From assembly GCF_003369915.1 (NCBI RefSeq), contig NC_046673.1, forward strand, positions 9,160,001 through 9,224,000: 64,000 nucleotides of DNA. Direction: 5' to 3'. Source of the DNA: Drosophila miranda (Eukaryota > Arthropoda > Insecta > Diptera > Drosophilidae). The notes beneath the pieces are model-generated. The model searched no databases and was not told the origin of the DNA. It saw nothing but the letters and a program-made list of their open reading frames with translations. The translations under genes were made by a program, and so were the position numbers. Positions 38,445 through 50,521 of this stretch are shown here, piece after piece (position 1 is the first letter of the stretch; the number at the start of each line of letters is the position of its first letter).

Positions 38445-40541
38445 TAGTCTTATTTAATTAATTTTAAGGAGTACACCCTAGTAGCCTTCCTCGACATAGA
38501 AGGCGCCTTTAACAACATCCTTCCGACCGCCATCACGGGCGCACTGACGGATCTGGGCGTTGACTCCAGGACGGTGAGCCTGATCGATCAGATGCTACAA
38601 TGCAGGACGGTTGAGGCATCACTGGGGACGTCAACGTGTACCAGATTTGTCAGCAGAGGCACACCGCAGGGCGGAGTCCTCTCGCCCCTCCTATGGAACG
38701 TGGCAGTGAACACACTGCTGCGGGAGATAGAGGGGGGTGGCTGCCGTGTGGTGGCGTACGCGGACGATGTTGCCATAGCATTCTTCGGAAAATTTCCGCA
38801 GACATTGTGTGAGTGCATGACAAGTACTCTCACGAAAATGTCGAAATGGGCAGACAAATGCGGGTTAGGCGTCAACCCGTCTAAAACGGAACTGGTGCTT
38901 TTCACTAGGAAGTACAAAGTTCCGGTACTGATTCCCCCAAGACTATGTGGGGAAACGCTAGTCTTCAGCAACAACGCCAAGTATCTTGGCCTAATCCTCG
39001 ATAGAAAGCTCGATTGGAAATTGAGCATAGAGGATAGAGTAAAGAAGGCCACAGTGGCCCTCTATACCTGCAGGAAAGCCATCGGACTAAAATGGGGAAT
39101 GACCCCCTATATAGTTCGGTGGCTCTACACCGCCATCATACGACCAATCATGCTCTATGGAGTGGTGGTATGGTGGCCAGCCTTGGACAGAAGGACATGC
39201 CTCAATAAACTCAGCAGAGTTCAACGCATGGCAGAGCTATGCATAACTGGCGGGCTACGCACTACTCCAGGGGAAGCCCTGGATACTGTGCTGGACCTCC
39301 TCCCTGTGGATCTCATGGGAAAGAAGGTGGCAACACTTTCCGCCCTCAGAATGAGAGAAGCCAGACTGTGGAAAGCATCCGCGGTTGGGCACTCGGGAAT
39401 CCTGATGAGACTCCCGCAATTACCAGAGAGGACAGATTACTGTATCCCCAGTGATCACCTCTCGACGCCCTTCCAGGTATCAATCCCATCTAGGGAGGAC
39501 TGGGAGATGGGCGAACCAGGACCTGCAAATGCGGTCCACTTCTACACTGATGGCTCAAAGCTAGACGGCCGCGTGGGAGGCGGAGTCTACTGCAGCGAGC
39601 TGAACATCAGTCATTGCTTCAGGCTCCCGGATCACTGTAGTGTGTTCCAAGCGGAGGTTGAAGCCATCAAGGAGGCCATTTCGATTGTCTCCAAATTACT
39701 CCTAGATACGCACTTAGTGTGCGTCTTCTCGGACAGCCAAGCAGCTATCAAAGCTCTAGGCTCAATATCGTCGAACTCAGCGACTGTAAATGACTGCCGC
39801 AGGTCTCTGCACGAGATCGCAGAGCAGTTAGATCTCTTCCTTATATGGGTCCCCGGCCACAGGGACATCGAGGGGAATGACGCCGCCGACGAGCTAGCCA
39901 GGCAGGGTACTACGATTCCTCTCCTACCGGAGAGGGAGCAAGTAGCGATGCCCTTGGCTACCTGCAGGCTCCTAACGCACGAATTGTTCGAGCAAAATGC
40001 CAATAGGAGATGGCAGCAAACCGTTTCCTGTAAAGTCTCAAGATTGATATGGCCATATCGATCGAAGAAGCGCTCAGCAGAGCTGTATAAACTCAGCAGA
40101 GCACAGTGCTCTGCAGTTACTAGAGCCATTACGGGACACTGGCAGATCGGCACTCACGCGTCTAGACTGTCAATCCCTCATAACGACTTCTGCAGGAGTT
40201 GTCGCGACGAGGAGGAGGAGGAATCGGTCCCCCACTTCTTCTGCCACTGCCCAGCCCTTGGAAATCGTCGTCTTCGTATTCTCGGGGCCGCTTTCCTCAC
40301 GGACATTTCGGACCTGTCCGTAATCAAACCAGGGACCTTGTCCAAATACATCCAAGCCACCGGATGGGACTGCCCTTAACCTGCAGTAGTATGCTCTCAC
40401 GGTTCGGGCAACGCGAAGGGGCACATGCCCATGCGGCAACACAACGGACCTTTTATAGGTCCAAGTGAGCTTGGGGGCGGGAGGCTCTTATCCCCCCCCT
40501 CCCGGCTACCGCCTTAACCTAACCTAACCTAGTCTTATTTA
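38445..40541 (+). mobile_element. 5'-truncated LINE (non-LTR retrotransposon) with 12-bp target duplication
   Basis: The insert (38,457-40,529) is flanked by the direct repeat TAGTCTTATTTA at 38,445-38,456 and 40,530-40,541. It begins inside the reverse transcriptase domain and ends in a short CCTAA pentamer tail rather than poly(A). The reverse transcriptase plus RNase H arrangement fits the LOA/I/R1 assemblage. It lies 1.2 kb upstream of the first C3G exon, in the same orientation. The intact frame and exact target duplication indicate a recent insertion. Confidence 0.92.
38457..40379 (+). CDS. LINE ORF2 fragment: reverse transcriptase, RNase H and C-terminal zinc knuckle
   Basis: An uninterrupted frame of about 640 codons that lacks its own start because of 5' truncation. 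It enters at reverse transcriptase motif A (VAFLDIEGAFNN). RGTPQGGVLSPLLWN, the catalytic YADDVAI and the thumb region (KYLGLILDRKLDWK) follow. The endonuclease and fingers are missing. An RNase H domain follows at about codons 360-490, with all the usual acidic and histidine positions visible (YTDGSK, AEVEAI, SDSQAA, VPGHRDIEGNDAAD). The end has a CRSC...HFFCHC metal-binding motif typical of LINE ORF2 tails. Without a promoter or endonuclease it is probably inert. Confidence 0.92.
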   Translation: MNFKEYTLVAFLDIEGAFNNILPTAITGALTDLGVDSRTVSLIDQMLQCRTVEASLGTSTCTRFVSRGTPQGGVLSPLLWNVAVNTLLREIEGGGCRVVAYADDVAIAFFGKFPQTLCECMTSTLTKMSKWADKCGLGVNPSKTELVLFTRKYKVPVLIPPRLCGETLVFSNNAKYLGLILDRKLDWKLSIEDRVKKATVALYTCRKAIGLKWGMTPYIVRWLYTAIIRPIMLYGVVVWWPALDRRTCLNKLSRVQRMAELCITGGLRTTPGEALDTVLDLLPVDLMGKKVATLSALRMREARLWKASAVGHSGILMRLPQLPERTDYCIPSDHLSTPFQVSIPSREDWEMGEPGPANAVHFYTDGSKLDGRVGGGVYCSELNISHCFRLPDHCSVFQAEVEAIKEAISIVSKLLLDTHLVCVFSDSQAAIKALGSISSNSATVNDCRRSLHEIAEQLDLFLIWVPGHRDIEGNDAADELARQGTTIPLLPEREQVAMPLATCRLLTHELFEQNANRRWQQTVSCKVSRLIWPYRSKKRSAELYKLSRAQCSAVTRAITGHWQIGTHASRLSIPHNDFCRSCRDEEEEESVPHFFCHCPALGNRRLRILGAAFLTDISDLSVIKPGTLSKYIQATGWDCP

Positions 40542-40954
40542 TGTTGCGGGCAGCACGTATTTTCATACCCTAGGGAAATAGATATTATAGAATTGCGTAA
40601 ATTGTTGTCATCCAGGCTCTAATTAATGCAGAAACTAGTCAGTATCTGTTTTACAACTATCACAACGATATTTTGAAGCTTATTTTTTTTTTATGAGACA
40701 AATAATATGTATCGGGATTGGGATATATATACAAGACACTGATCATATGCAAGAATATGTCTAAAACATATCAATGTGTGAAAAGATATTTAGTAATAAC
40801 GTTTTATCTTCATTTCTTCATATTAAATTAACGAAATAGGGTATACAAAGACCTATACTACGGCTCACACGCAATATGTCTTCAAATACCAGCAACATTG
40901 CGACTGTTTTTATATTGAACTATTTTGTTTAAACCTTGTTTTAGTCAAAATACA

Positions 40955-41206
40955 ATAAAAGCAAGTATTTAGAATAATTCAGGTATGTAGAAAATTGATT
41001 TATCAATCGTATAAAATTATGTGGGCATGGCAAGATGTTCTATCCAGCTAGTAATATTCTACGGAATATCAAAATCGAGGAATATGTATAATAGAACATT
41101 AATTCGTCAGTATATTTACGGTATATTTTTAAAATGAGACGGTATATTGTGGTATATTTCTGATGGTCGGACGGTATATTTTAATGATAAATCCGCGGCC
41201 ACACTG
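40955..41206 (-). repeat. Motif 1-bearing dispersed repeat, copy C
   Basis: Reverse complement of copies A and B: CAATAAAAGCAAGTATTTAG, then ATTATGTGGGCATGGCAA, a TAATATTCTACGGAATATC palindrome and TACGGTATATTTTTAAAATG. It ends at CGGCCACACTG (41,196-41,206), Motif 1 with one substitution, pointing toward C3G. It lies about 540 bp before the first candidate C3G start codon. Confidence 0.7.
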
Positions 41207-41748
41207 CTTGCAACTTTACAGAGGAGCTCCTCAGCACTGTATTGTTATTTTTTTGTATATTTTTTTGATTAAATCAAATTGAATTAACTTGATTGCAATG
41301 TTAACGTTGTGCGCGAGAAACAACGAGGAGGCAGCTGTGCGGCCCCTCGCACTCTGATAACGTTGATTATATACGCAGATATAGATAGGATCGTAAACAG
41401 AAGAGCGTCGCGGCACGGTACAGCGAGAGAGTGAGAGCGAGCAAGCGTATGCCAGTGCGTGTGTGCCTGTGTGTGTGTGCCTCCATGTGAATGTGTTTGT
41501 GTGGGTACAAATTTCGTGTGCGGCGGTTGCAGAGAAGCAGAAGAAGAAGGGACACGGCAACGGTAAGGCTCATCCAGCCTCCGTCTCCGCCGTAACGTAA
41601 AAAGTGCAACTACATCTCCGGCTAAAGCTGCAGCCACAATCCCCAGCTCCAGTGGAGGAGGAACTGGCTCGGGCACGGGCCCCTGGCCCTGGCCAAACCT
41701 AATCAATGCAAAAGGAAGAACAACACCAAAAACACCACATCGGATAAA

Positions 41749-41770
41749 ATGAATTTACTGCAAAAAATTG
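41749..41770 (+). CDS. C3G: candidate alternative first coding exon of C3G (a)
   Basis: ATG plus seven codons (MNLLQKI) and one base, followed by a strong donor, G|gtaagt. Splicing to 59,548 gives MNLLQKI-DGSISSPN in frame. The leader has a short upstream reading frame (41,706-41,747) that ends two bases before this ATG. A Motif 1-bearing repeat lies just upstream. Support is phase, donor quality and position; no transcript was available. Confidence 0.6.
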
Positions 41771-41924
41771 GTAAGTACAATTGTCTTTCTAACGGCCCCG
41801 CCTCCGCATAAGGCACCCTTCCCCGTCCCCGACCATACCACAACAGACCACCCTTCTGCCCTTGCCGGACAATGATAGAAACAATTGTTATACCCTTAAA
41901 TGAAATCAAGAATACAATTGAATG

Positions 41925-41956
<32 letters not shown>

Positions 41957-43706
41957 GTGTGTGGGTGGAAGAGGGATGGTTAGAGGCGGTTTTAAGGGAT
42001 TTGCTGTTTTCTTAGCTCGCTCTCACTCTCTTTTCACTCTGTTCCTGTGTGTGTGTGTGTGTATATATGGGCGCGTTCAGAAATGGTATGAATATGGGAT
42101 AAATATCCCTATATCCCCATAGTACAATCCATCGATGGTATGGTCAAAGCTAATCCCAAAGAATGCATCCATATTCCCTTTCTGCAGCTACTCCTACGGC
42201 TGCTGTGCGTTTCGGGAGCTGTCAACAAGTCTATTTTTAGCATCCACCAACGTCAACATCGACGCTGCAGTCGCAGTCGCTGCTGCTACTGCTCCCCCTG
42301 GGAAGACTTCTTCCGCCTCTTTCCCTCTCCCAAGAAGTGTTGAAAATCGGAGAACAACAACAAAAGCAACAACGACTATGAGATTTCTCTCCACTTCCTT
42401 TTGACCTGCCCACTCCGTTCCATTCCACTACACTCCACTCCACCCACCATTCCGTTTTCATTCTAAATGCATTCCCCTCCACCACCACCTCAGCCTCCAC
42501 CTCCTGCTCCTGTTCCAGCAGATGAATGTGGAGTTCAAATTTAAAAGTGAAAAATGATTTTCAACTGCATTGCAAATGTGTGGGTGCAAGTGCGATGGAT
42601 ATACACCACAACTATGTATGCATGTACATATGTGCATAGCATATGCATATGCATTTGTTCCACCTTAACAGTTGCCTAGCGGTTTAATCCTGTTGCATCA
42701 TAATACCTCGCATATTGCTCGCACACGGGGCAAAAGGGTATGCTGTTCTTCGGCTCATTTTGTTTAAAGGTTTTTTGTTTTCTCCAAAAGCTTGAGAAAT
42801 ATTTAAATTTATTCTCCAACAAATATATACATTTGTATATTTTCTATGCGGTAGCCGATCCATAGATCTGAATCAAATTTTCTGTCTAAACATAACATAA
42901 CAATATCCATTCATGACCTGTGAACAGTTAAATTTCTTGTATGTTCTTCTATAACTTCGCACACAGAACACACCTTTAAAAAAATATTAAATATATGTTC
43001 TGTAAACAGAGCTACATATTTATTTTCGGGGAATCCCAGCGAAAGAATAGCACACTTAATTTCCCACAAGATCATTTGCAGCCGATGGAAAATCCTAGCG
43101 ACGGGTGTCTGGTAGGCGGCAATGTTTGGATGGTCGATAAATGATTAAGGAAATTATTTGTGTTACCCTTTTAGACAAAAAGAAATGCCTGTCTGTGTAC
43201 TGTATGTACATTTCTTTGTCCCGTTTTTGTGTGAATTCTAGATCTTAGACAAGAAAACACGCGTACTGTATCATTTTTGCTCGTCGGTTTGATAAGCGGT
43301 CAGCGCTTTCGATAGATAATGGAGCAGCCGAAGCTCTCTCTCTCTCTCTCTCTCTCTTCGCAGCTCTCTCCACACACACACACATATGTATGGTATACAT
43401 TGAGCAAAAGTTCATTTGAAAGTGCAAATGTTGGGCAGTCCCAACGTGTGTTGAGAGTAAGGTAGAAGGTGCTCTCGAAGAGCGGGTATGCCTCACACCT
43501 TATTTTGATGCACCATGTGCTCATCGGGTGGGCCCAGCTGGGGCTGCTGCCCTGCCCCTCTGCCCAATTAGATTTGTAAAAGTTGTACCGCTCTCCCTCC
43601 CTTTCCCCCCCTGACGATGGCGCTCACACTAGAGCGCTGTAAGCGCTCATCGCTTACCGTTTGACGAGTCGGAGCTGGGGTCTGAGGTCTGGGGCCCGCT
43701 CATTGA

Positions 43707-44023
43707 TTCAGTCGCACGCGAAATTTTCTCATCAACGGTACGCTCCGCTCCGTACCGTACCGTTCCGCTCCCCACACCGAACAGCCGTAACCCGAACGAA
43801 CCGCCCCGCTTGTATCGCACGCTCGTGACCCGCCCCAAAAAGTGATATCATAAAAGCAATATCTCTCTGGAGATCACCCTCTCCCTTTTCCTGGGCTCCC
43901 CGCCACCGCAAAAAAGGGAGTGTGCTGTTTAATTGTTTTTGTTTTTTTTTGTTTTTGTGTTAAAGTGTGTGCGCGTGTGTGTGTGTGTGTGTGTGTGTGT
44001 GCAATAGATCAATGATATCGATA
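43707..44023 (+). promoter_or_regulatory. candidate C3G promoter (b): initiator and DRE
   Basis: A GC-rich island with an initiator-like TTCAGTC (A at 43,710) and a perfect DRE octamer TATCGATA at 44,016-44,023, about 190 bp before the ATG at 44,213. A TG microsatellite (about 43,966-44,000) lies between them. Confidence 0.4.
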
Positions 44024-44212
44024 CAGATACAGATTCCCGAACAGCGGGAGAATCGTTGAAGCGTTTGCTCCCATTTCCCGACCCACATATCGATTGCACA
44101 ATAAAAATACAGATAATAACAACAACAACAATCGATTGCTTTGCTTGCGAGGAGCAAAGGGATACACAGACGAAGAAGAAGCGGAAAGAGTGCCAGAACC
44201 GAATTTACCGCA

Positions 44213-44390
44213 ATGCGTGTTCTCAATACAGAGCTCCGTTTGCGCTTCAAAAACCGCAAGCCGAGGCCCTTCAATCGGGCAGCGAGTGCCGATGATGCCG
44301 TTATGATGGATACATCCAACCCCAATACCCCCACCACCCCCACCGATCAGAGTATCCATGGAGGAGGAGGAGGAGGAACCATCAGTATGA
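44213..44390 (+). CDS. C3G: candidate alternative first coding exon of C3G (b)
   Basis: Fifty-nine codons with coding character: a basic start (MRVLNTELRLRFKNRKPRPF), a Ser/Thr/Pro-rich middle, then a glycine run and a donor ATGA|gtatgt in phase 1. An alternative donor six bases earlier keeps the same phase. Either joins in frame to the C3G exon at 59,548. A basic, unstructured head would be specific to this isoform. Confidence 0.6.
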
Positions 44391-47300
44391 GTATGTATAA
44401 GTGGGGCGTACTTTTCTATTGGAATAATCAGTAGATAGATAATATCGACGATTCATGGGTCTGCAAAAATACCAGAGTTCGTTCATATCTAGTGAACAAA
44501 TAGTGCCAAGAAAAATCTAGGTTCTAGAATGACCTTGAGGCGTTATAAGGCGGGATAATGAGCATGAGATACTACCCGCTCTGTGTAGATTGTGGAATGC
44601 AATTACACCAGGCAACAAAATTAAAACCCAGCCGACTTTCTGATTGATTTGGGGCTTTACAAATTTGGCTTCTTTTTTTTAATTACAAAAAAATTGTATA
44701 TTTTGTTGTATATCCAATTGTTTTTTAGAGGTAGTTCTGGTTTTATCTAACATCTGGTTGTAATGAACTTTGCAGTTCTAAAAACCTAATAGATGCAGTT
44801 ATAAATTGGACCTGACCTTGGGAATATTTATCTTTCAAATGCAAAAAAAAAGAAGAAAAATAAAATATTTCTTGTGTTTTCATATTGTATTTGTACAGGT
44901 GCGCTACGTAGCCGTCATTAAGGGTATATTTTATAAAAATCTATGGATAAAAGTCTCGCATAATTCCATTTACCGTTTAGTAACCTCCCAAATACAATTT
45001 TACCATTAAATACCGTTAAAAATACACCATTTTCGTTTTTGTTTTGTAAAAAATACTGTCGTATTCCGAGGTCAGAGGTGCCGAATGCCACGCCATATTC
45101 TAAATATTAAACGAAAAAAAGCCTTCTTCAGAAGAAAAAACCCAAAAAGCTCCAAATCTATCAGAAAATGTTTGATTGGAATTCATTTAATTTCCGATTG
45201 TTCCAAAATTGAAGCTTGATTATCGGTGGAATACTATCAATATTGATCAGCAGTGGTTATAGTTTTATATAAGAACAGAGAAATATACAAACATATTTTC
45301 ATATGGGACTGTTTATGATAAGGTTTTACGGCACCCACATATTCCCCACCCATTCCCCCATTCAAGGAACTGCATTTATTGCAAAAAAAAAAAAGCTTTC
45401 TTTTGGTACTGTTGGCAAGGAAAGCTTTCACTCATTTCCGAATGTAATTGTACAAATCTTTAGTGTTCGACCAAAAGACCTCTGACGCTTGTTGGATGAG
45501 AGCCATCCCTTGGTCGGGACGAAGCCGGTTTGTGCTATGGATAGCATGCGCCTGCGGAAAAAGCTCTCATGTTCGCATTTTATCTCTCTCTTCCATCTCG
45601 TATCTAATCTAATCGGCCTGCCTTATGTCTAATGTCTACAAATGTGAACCCCAGATTGTTGGAATTTCTGGGGTTGCTCTATCCAGAGATGGACGTGGAC
45701 AAATCATCATCTCCGACATCTAATCTAATTGCGATCTCCCTCTCTCTCCCTCTCTCGCTGTTTTGGCATCCTTTTCCCCTTCTCTTTGGCGTTCTCTAAA
45801 TGGAAATGTAAATTGGGAACGGTGGGGCAGCGGGGCAGCGGCATGATGGCATTGTGTCGTGTGTGGCTGTGTGTGGACATGAAAAGGGTTTTGTTTAATT
45901 GTTGTTGATTGAACAATTTTGCCTTGGCTTTCACTGCACTTTCTAACACGGTCTGTATCTCTGTCGTGTCACCTGTTGCCAGTCGCCAGTCGCCGCTGTC
46001 GGATGTAAATGAATATTAAATGTCCGATCCGTCCATCTCTCATCTTTTCTGCCTTTTGTGTGATCTCCACTCTACGCGGAATAGCATTCAAATATCGAGC
46101 TTTTGTCAAATACGTTTGATGGGAAGATGGGAAGATGACGGGATGAGCGGGGGAGATGTGGCAGGCTGTCAGACAATTTGCCATACAATCGGAAGCAAGG
46201 ACAGTCCTGTGTCTGTGTCTGTCTGTCCCTTTCAAATGAATGAATGAATGAATGAACAATACGCAAAATATGAAACTTGATTTCGAGGTAGCAGCAGTAA
46301 TGCACTCAATTGTGTGGCTATCACGAATGGACATGAATGGACGACACACATTTCCATTTTTGAGGATACTCAAATGTCCAATGCTTCCCCTCTTCCCTCT
46401 CTCTCTCTCTCTCTCTCTGTCTCGCTCGCTCTGTGTGTGGTGGCGGGTGGGGCCGGTCTCCGGTGGGGGTGGTTAAGGTCGTATGTCAAGAGTTCTGGGA
46501 ATTGGCTCCATTTCATTGGCAATCGTTTCGCTTCCTTCCGACCGTAACCTTTGCCCCTCCCACCACACATCCTTCAACCTGTTCCGTTTCTCTGTGTGGG
46601 TGTGTGATTGGAGTGAAATCCATTCCTGAAACGCATAATTGAAGTGCAAATTACGCTTTTACCTCGCATCCGAAAAAGGGTTACCATGGGATACCCTTCA
46701 TCAGTTTTGTGTCCCGCATTTTTCTACGAAAATTAATCTCATCTCTCTCGTATCTCTCGGGTTTAAACTTTAAACAGAAAACCGAAAAGAAATTAAAGTT
46801 TAAGTAAAATCAGAATTAAGGAATTCGAGAATAATACCACGGACTGCCATCGCAAAAGCCAATCGATCGGGGAACAATCAACATCTTGCCGAATCATCAA
46901 TCGATACCTTCTTATTCGTCTTTCTTCTGAAGTGAAGACTTGTAAACAAACCTTTCATTGGAGTGACCATCTTTATATATCCTTCATCTCCACGACAGAA
47001 CATCAATGGGACCGCCATCCCCGACGCTTCAGAACAGTCGCTTCCACTGCGACTCGACTCATTTATAGTTGGAGGAGCATGGCCTCCAGCAGGTCTTTGG
47101 TTTGCTCTAAACTGACCAATTTGGCAATCACCAACGTAATAGATCTAAAGGAACCTATGATCTTCGGTTGGTGGGGGGTAACAAATCGGTTAAATATTTG
47201 TGCATGTACGACTATGAGAACTGCCTGTTCGTCCACTATTTTACGGCTAAGATTTGTATCCATAATAAGAATAAAACAACGATCGCTGGGGGGGGGGGGC

Positions 47301-50300
47301 CCTTCTTCTATAGGGACGGAGAGTGGCGTTTACTAGAGTTTACTTTGGGTGCAATACTTTCATTCATTCTTTCCCTCTGTGAGTGTGTTGCTGTCTGCCG
47401 CCATCTGAAGCGTGTCTTTTGGACAGTTATGCCTCGTATTGTATGGAATTTTATGGCCCCTCCACCTCCCAACCGACCGACCGACCGACCACCTGACTGA
47501 TTCAAAAGATATCTCGTTCGTTCGTTTGTTGGGCAGGTATTTTTATCTCTGTTTGGATGGACTGAAAGTGAAAGAGAGTGCAGCAGCAGATTTCTGTTGA
47601 ATGTCGAATGGAATTCATAGTAAATACGCCGTACAAGATGTATACAAAATAATTCATTAAAAGGGAAACTCTATTTACTTTTAATATCTTTCTTTCTGTT
47701 ATTCTTATCGACGATAATTGCGTACAGCAGCAATGTCCCTCGTGTATTTTGTTTTTGCATTCTCAGTGCATTCCCTTTCGCACTTTTCGCTTATGCGTCT
47801 GGCTGGCTTCGGCTTCGGCTTCGACTTCGGCTACGGCTTCGGCTTTGGTTTGTCAGGGAATAAATCTCCCAGCAGTTTGGAGCAGTTATTGATCAAGCTG
47901 TTGGGCCATTCCAGTGTGTTCTTAATGAAAAGTGCGACTGTAAATGGATAGAGTGATTGCCGCAGGAGAACTGCGCTTTCCAGTCATAAATGTCTGAAGT
48001 TAAGAATAACCCTTAAGCGAATTTCCCCATAAGCGAACGGATTTCCCCAAAGGGTTTATGGCATTCATCCCGAGCCTCTCTGTGGAACGTGGAATCGTAA
48101 TGTGTGGTGGTTGAGGTTGAAAATAAATAGACCTATCGATCAATTAGACGTTTGGAGCGTTTACTTTGCTATTCCCACTGCCCATTTATTCCCTTTCATC
48201 ATGGGAACTCTGCAGTGCTCCAATGCTCCTCCGCTCCATTGTTATCTACATTTGCGGTCGTACGAACGTACATCTGGTGGCGTTGCAGAGTAGTGGGTGA
48301 CGTATATACCACTCCCACACCCACGCGCCACATCTCTCTCTCTCTCGCTCTGTAGAAGCTTACACACCCACACAAACAGAGATAGACGCACGCATCGGGA
48401 GTCACGATGGTCGTCATCGTCGCCCATCGCCAGCGTCATCGCCCATCGCTTCCCATTCCAATTGGACTTGGTGGCTTCTATTCACTTCATTTCACTTCAC
48501 ATCACTTCTCCTCCAGAGCCGTCGCTGTCACGACGAGGGAGGAGAAGCAGGCAGGAGGCTAGGAGGCGTTGATGAGGAGGCATAAAATATGCCTCATGCC
48601 CAAAATTTAGTTTCATTTTCGTTTGCGCTGCGTCAAGAGTTGAGTTGTGTGTTTCTCCTCTTTTTTGTCGCTGTTTCTGTCTGTTGTTTATAGCGCATTA
48701 TTAATTATGACGACGAGCTGCTGCCTCAAAAGTTATCTAACCGTTGCCGGGCGCACACACGGCCGGAAGGAAGGAAGCACTTCTTTCGTACGGATAACCC
48801 TCTCTGTAGGAACGAGTGAACCAAATCAAAGTAACAAAAAAGTATACGCTGCGGAACATTGAGGTGCGGAACGAGCCCAGCGTCCAGTGGAACGTGGAAG
48901 TGTAACGAGGATCGACTGAAAAAAAGCGCAAATTTACCGGAAAATCGAAGAAAATCATTTTTTAAGAGATAGTTAGAGAACAACAAAAGCAAAGGAACAT
49001 TCAAAGCAAAACATAAAAAAAAGGTGAAAGAAAAAAAAAGTCGAAAAAGAGAAAGAAAATACAATACAAAGAAGGAGAAAGAAAAGGCAGAAGGAAAAGT
49101 GAAATAACAAAAAGAAAAAAAGTTAAAGAACAACACACGAAAGCAGAGAGAGAAAGCGAGGGAGAGAGAGAGAGAGAGACGCCCAACGAAGAACAAACGA
49201 TTCTCGTGTGAGTAATCGACAGCGACCAAATAGCTTAAATAAGCAATAAGCAACAATATAAATATGATGATGTATAATTCAACAATTCAGTGCACACATA
49301 TGTACACATCCATTGTGTGCTTGTGTGGAATGTTGTACGCTGGAATCGTGAGCGGGGGGAGGCCAAGGGCGGTCAAAATACTTACCCGATGACAGCACCT
49401 GTGCTCTGTGACGTCATCGTGCGCCGCCGCCCCTCCTCCGCCCGACGAGCCGCTAGGGCATGGACACACTGGTGGACACAGTCAATCATTCCCCCACACA
49501 AACCCACACAGACTCCGTCTGTGTTCCGTTCTGTTCGGTCCCCATTGAGTTTTCCTCTTCGTTTCGTTTCTCAGCATTCCCGGGCATTGCTCAGAGCAAC
49601 TAAAGCCGTTCTTTTCGGTTCCCTCAAATATTAGAAGCTTGTTCTGTTCTCGTCGTTCCATCAAATGTTTGGAGGATGTGCCTTTCTCTTCGTTCCTTCA
49701 ACTCTGTTAAGCTTGTTCAGTTCTCTGCGTTCCCACAAATATTTACGTGGAATATGTTCTATTCTCGGCATTCCCCTCCATGGGGCTGCTCTATATGTTT
49801 CGTTCCAAAAGCGTGTGCCAATTTCAATTCGTTTCGTTGCATGAAAACATGCGATTAAAGTATCCAGAAGGTCATTGTACCTGGACCAAATGGATATCAA
49901 GTAAATAAACAAATTTTGAAAAAGTATACATTTTGAATTCTTAAAATTGATAATTATTTTATGAGCAATCTCACAATTGTGGAATATATGTATCTTTTTT
50001 TTATTCCCTGGCTATTTTCTGTCTCTTCTCCACTTCTCTTTCTCTTTCTGTTGATGACAGAAATTTGAATGAATCGTCACTCTTCTCTCGCTGTTGTGTG
50101 TGTGTGTGTGTGTGTGTGCTTTTGTTGCTATTTGGCGTCGACAACAGATTATGTCATGTCGTTTTACTGCTTTGTTTTATTGCTTCTTACCCGCGCCCCC
50201 CGCCCCCCTCCTTTCCGCAATGTGTAGCACGCGTACGTACGCGTTGGGGGCACATCTGCCGCCGCCTTCGGCCCAGGAACTATACACTATTGCGATCGCG

Positions 50301-50520
50301 ATTGTGGCATGGAGTGGCGCGGTTAGAAAGCATGGCATTCCATGCAGCAATCAACACACAGCATTCCACCAATGCATATGTATGTATGTGTGTGGCTTTT
50401 GGTGTTTGCTGCGCGAGCGCTCATTCATTCATTCATTCAACATTTTCATTTTCACATTTTTGCGCGTTTTGGTATTTCTGTTTTCGGCTCCTGCTTCTCT
50501 GTTGAGTGGTTTCTGTTTTG
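44391..50520 (+). other. C3G 5' intron, left part
   Basis: No coding exon recognised. It contains CT/GA arrays (46,397-46,418 and 49,160-49,179), a TG-rich stretch, a 12-G run near 47,288 and a purine-rich leader-like stretch at 48,900-49,210 that ends in a possible donor (CTCGT|gtgagt). That stretch could be a non-coding first exon. Confidence 0.45.
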
Positions 50521-50521
50521 T

